Source: Acinetobacter baylyi DSM 14961 = CIP 107474
Lineage (GTDB): Bacteria; Pseudomonadota; Gammaproteobacteria; Pseudomonadales; Moraxellaceae
NCBI RefSeq assembly: GCF_000368685.1
Contig: NZ_KB849623.1
Coordinates: 124,001-188,000 of the forward strand
Direction: 5' to 3'
DNA: 64,000 nucleotides
Below, piece after piece: positions 62,614 to 64,000 of this stretch. How positions within the stretch are numbered: position 1 is the first letter of the stretch; each line of letters begins with the position of its first letter. Both the position numbers and the translations under genes were made by a program. The notes beneath the pieces are model-generated. The model did no database searches. It was given only the letters and a program-made list of their open reading frames with translations, and was not told the DNA's origin.

Positions 62614-64000
62614 ATGCTAAGAGAAGTCTCCCCCCATTTATCTACGGCGTCATGTTATTCCAACAATTCAAGTCATACTATAAAAAACAAGGTGTCTTCT
62701 CCTGCTTTACGCCCTCAGATGTTAAGAACTCCTGATCTGACTCAGAAAGATACTCAGGCGCTCAGAGAAAGCATTCGGGAATATTTTATGAATACCTTTG
62801 AGACTTATGAGTCTCTATTTGAATGTCTTGCCTGTGAAGATGCTTTTTATGAAAAACCGATTGCTCTTCGGCATCCGCTAATTTTTTACTATGGCCATAC
62901 TGCCACCTTTTTTATCAATAAACTCCTACTTACACATTTGATCACAGAGCGACTGAATCCTCGTTATGAAGCCCTATTTGCTGTAGGTGTAGACGAGATG
63001 AGTTGGGATGATCTTGATGACAAACACTATGATTGGCCATCACCTCAACAAGTGAAGGCTTATCGGGATAAAGTCAAAAAAGTGGTCCTTGATGTGATTG
63101 ATACTGCGCCGCTTAGCTCACCAGTCAACTGGGAGCATCCATGGTGGGCGATTATGATGGGCATCGAACATGAACGCATTCATCTGGAAACCTCATCAGT
63201 TTTAATCCGTCAGCAGCGTCTTGATCTGGTCAAATCCCATCAGGCATGGCAACCTAGTCCGATCACAGGTGTTGTACCGCAAAATGAACTGATTGATGTA
63301 GCAGCAGGCAAAGTCACGCATAATCAGCAAAAAGACAATGCGTATTACGGTTGGGATAATGAATTTGGTCATCACCAGGCAGAAATCACAGCATTTACTG
63401 CCTCAAAATACATCGTCAGCAATCATGAGTTTCTTGGTTTTGTAGAGGCTGGTGGATATCTGAATAGTGCATACTGGGGAGAAGAAGGTCAAGGTTGGCT
63501 CAACTTTAGTGAGGCTGAATATCCTACATTCTGGCTAAAAAAACCTGATGGATGGTATTTGCGACTGATGACCGAAGAAGTGCCTATGCGCTGGGACTGG
63601 CCAGTTGAGGTGAATTACCACGAAGCCAAGGCGTTTTGCCAATGGAAATCCCAACAATTAAACCAGAATATTCGTTTGCCCACAGAAGATGAATGGTATC
63701 GACTTTACGATGTTGCCAGTTTACAAGAAGTTGGGGAACAACCTGCCGATGCTAACATCCATCTGGATTACGCAGCATCATCCTGCCCTGTAAATACATT
63801 TCAGCACGGTGATTTTTTTGATGTGCGTGGAAATGTATGGCAATGGTCAGAAACACCCATTTATCCATATAACGATTTCGAAGCTCATCCAATTTATGAT
63901 GATTTCACTACCCCCACTTTTGATGAACGCCATAATCTGATCAAAGGCGGTTCATGGATTTCCTGTGGCAATGAAAGCTTATACGCTTCGCGGTACGCAT
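62614..64000 (+). CDS. ovoA: OvoA-type 5-histidylcysteine sulfoxide synthase (partial, N-terminal part)
   Basis: Non-haem iron enzyme that couples cysteine to histidine with oxygen, first step of ovothiol synthesis. The window holds 462 codons, cut by the right edge, so any C-terminal methyltransferase domain is unseen. The N-terminal DinB-like domain contains LRHPLIFYYGHTATFF and the iron-binding HX3HXE motif, H186, H190 and E192 in IEHERIHLETSS. The FGE-sulfatase-like domain begins near 240 with YYGWDNEFGHHQAEI, WPVEVNYHEAKAFCQWKS, RLPTEDEWYRL, FDVRGNVWQWSETP and KGGSWISCGNES. ATG 62614 follows ACGGAG. The related EgtB family is the main alternative, but the LRTPDL...YFMNTFETYESLFE opening favours OvoA. 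Confidence 0.85.
   Translation, partial: MLREVSPHLSTASCYSNNSSHTIKNKVSSPALRPQMLRTPDLTQKDTQALRESIREYFMNTFETYESLFECLACEDAFYEKPIALRHPLIFYYGHTATFFINKLLLTHLITERLNPRYEALFAVGVDEMSWDDLDDKHYDWPSPQQVKAYRDKVKKVVLDVIDTAPLSSPVNWEHPWWAIMMGIEHERIHLETSSVLIRQQRLDLVKSHQAWQPSPITGVVPQNELIDVAAGKVTHNQQKDNAYYGWDNEFGHHQAEITAFTASKYIVSNHEFLGFVEAGGYLNSAYWGEEGQGWLNFSEAEYPTFWLKKPDGWYLRLMTEEVPMRWDWPVEVNYHEAKAFCQWKSQQLNQNIRLPTEDEWYRLYDVASLQEVGEQPADANIHLDYAASSCPVNTFQHGDFFDVRGNVWQWSETPIYPYNDFEAHPIYDDFTTPTFDERHNLIKGGSWISCGNESLYASRYA

Noticed and set aside
1..64000. CRISPR arrays, tRNA or rRNA genes, integrases, transposases
   Set aside because: None seen on either strand on reading; no regularly spaced repeats, cloverleaf-like segments or recombinase motifs were found, although a covariance-model scan was not possible.

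Overview
The window looks like a chromosomal segment of an Acinetobacter species (Gammaproteobacteria, Moraxellaceae). The DNA is AT-rich. The gene set and order fit that genus: clpP-tig, a piuA/piuC-type iron pair, metX-metW, tatABC beside a Tat-exported PhoX-like protein, rpmB-rpmG, and a leuC-leuD-leuB / asd / fimV-like / truA neighbourhood as in pseudomonads. I see no rRNA, tRNA, CRISPR array, prophage or intact insertion sequence. Most of the window is core genome. The unusual signals are mainly regulatory sequence, intergenic repeats and a few poorly known proteins.

Layout. 1-2000: clpP (cut by the left edge) and tig, both minus strand. 2270-5320: a Fur-box-preceded TonB-dependent siderophore receptor and its Fe(II)/2OG hydroxylase partner. 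5320-10600: a candidate leucine-rich leader peptide, leuA, metX, metW, a Sel1-repeat protein and rdgB. 10600-10870: a palindrome-rich repeat-like element. 10875-15520: an AEC permease, then tatABC and a PhoX-family (DUF839) Tat substrate; both transcription units are preceded by arrays of Pho-box-like heptamers with exact 11-base spacing. 15540-21990: a TANGO2/NRDE protein, lgt, two tandem small membrane proteins, thyA-folA, a DUF4105 protein, a META-domain lipoprotein and msrA. 22040-23880: tonB-exbB-exbD on the minus strand, the energy source for receptors such as the one at 2324. 24180-29830: purU, a TetR regulator divergent from an aldehyde dehydrogenase with a perfect 20-bp palindrome between them, rpmB-rpmG and a YbaL-like K+/H+ antiporter.

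29880-39070 is mostly minus strand: small unknown proteins, a coupled ASCH/RRM pair below a UvrD-type helicase, an HdeD-like protein, topA, a membrane-anchored unknown, a PIN-like/winged-helix unknown and slyX. 39100-46360 is plus strand: an ABC-F ATPase (uup), a LysE exporter, gamma-glutamyltransferase, a lipid A acyltransferase-family protein and a GT4 glycosyltransferase. 46420-49690: gltP, an 800-base gene-poor AT-rich stretch with a strong hairpin, and a membrane-anchored endonuclease/exonuclease/phosphatase protein. 49860-54210: asd, a shortened fimV-like gene, an asparaginase family gene and truA. 54260-56200: an AraC regulator, infA and a DUF1311 protein. 56400-60970: leuB, a lipoprotein, leuD, a glutathione transferase and leuC on the minus strand. 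61130-64000: a DUF2061 protein behind a Fur-box-like site, a LysR regulator and the 5' part of an ovoA-type sulfoxide synthase cut by the right edge.

Functional themes: iron uptake (piuA, piuC, tonB-exbBD), phosphate-linked Tat export (tatABC plus the DUF839 protein), leucine and methionine synthesis (leuA, leuBCD, metXW, asd), nucleotide and folate metabolism (thyA, folA, purU, rdgB), and envelope biogenesis (lgt, lipid A acyltransferase, GT4).
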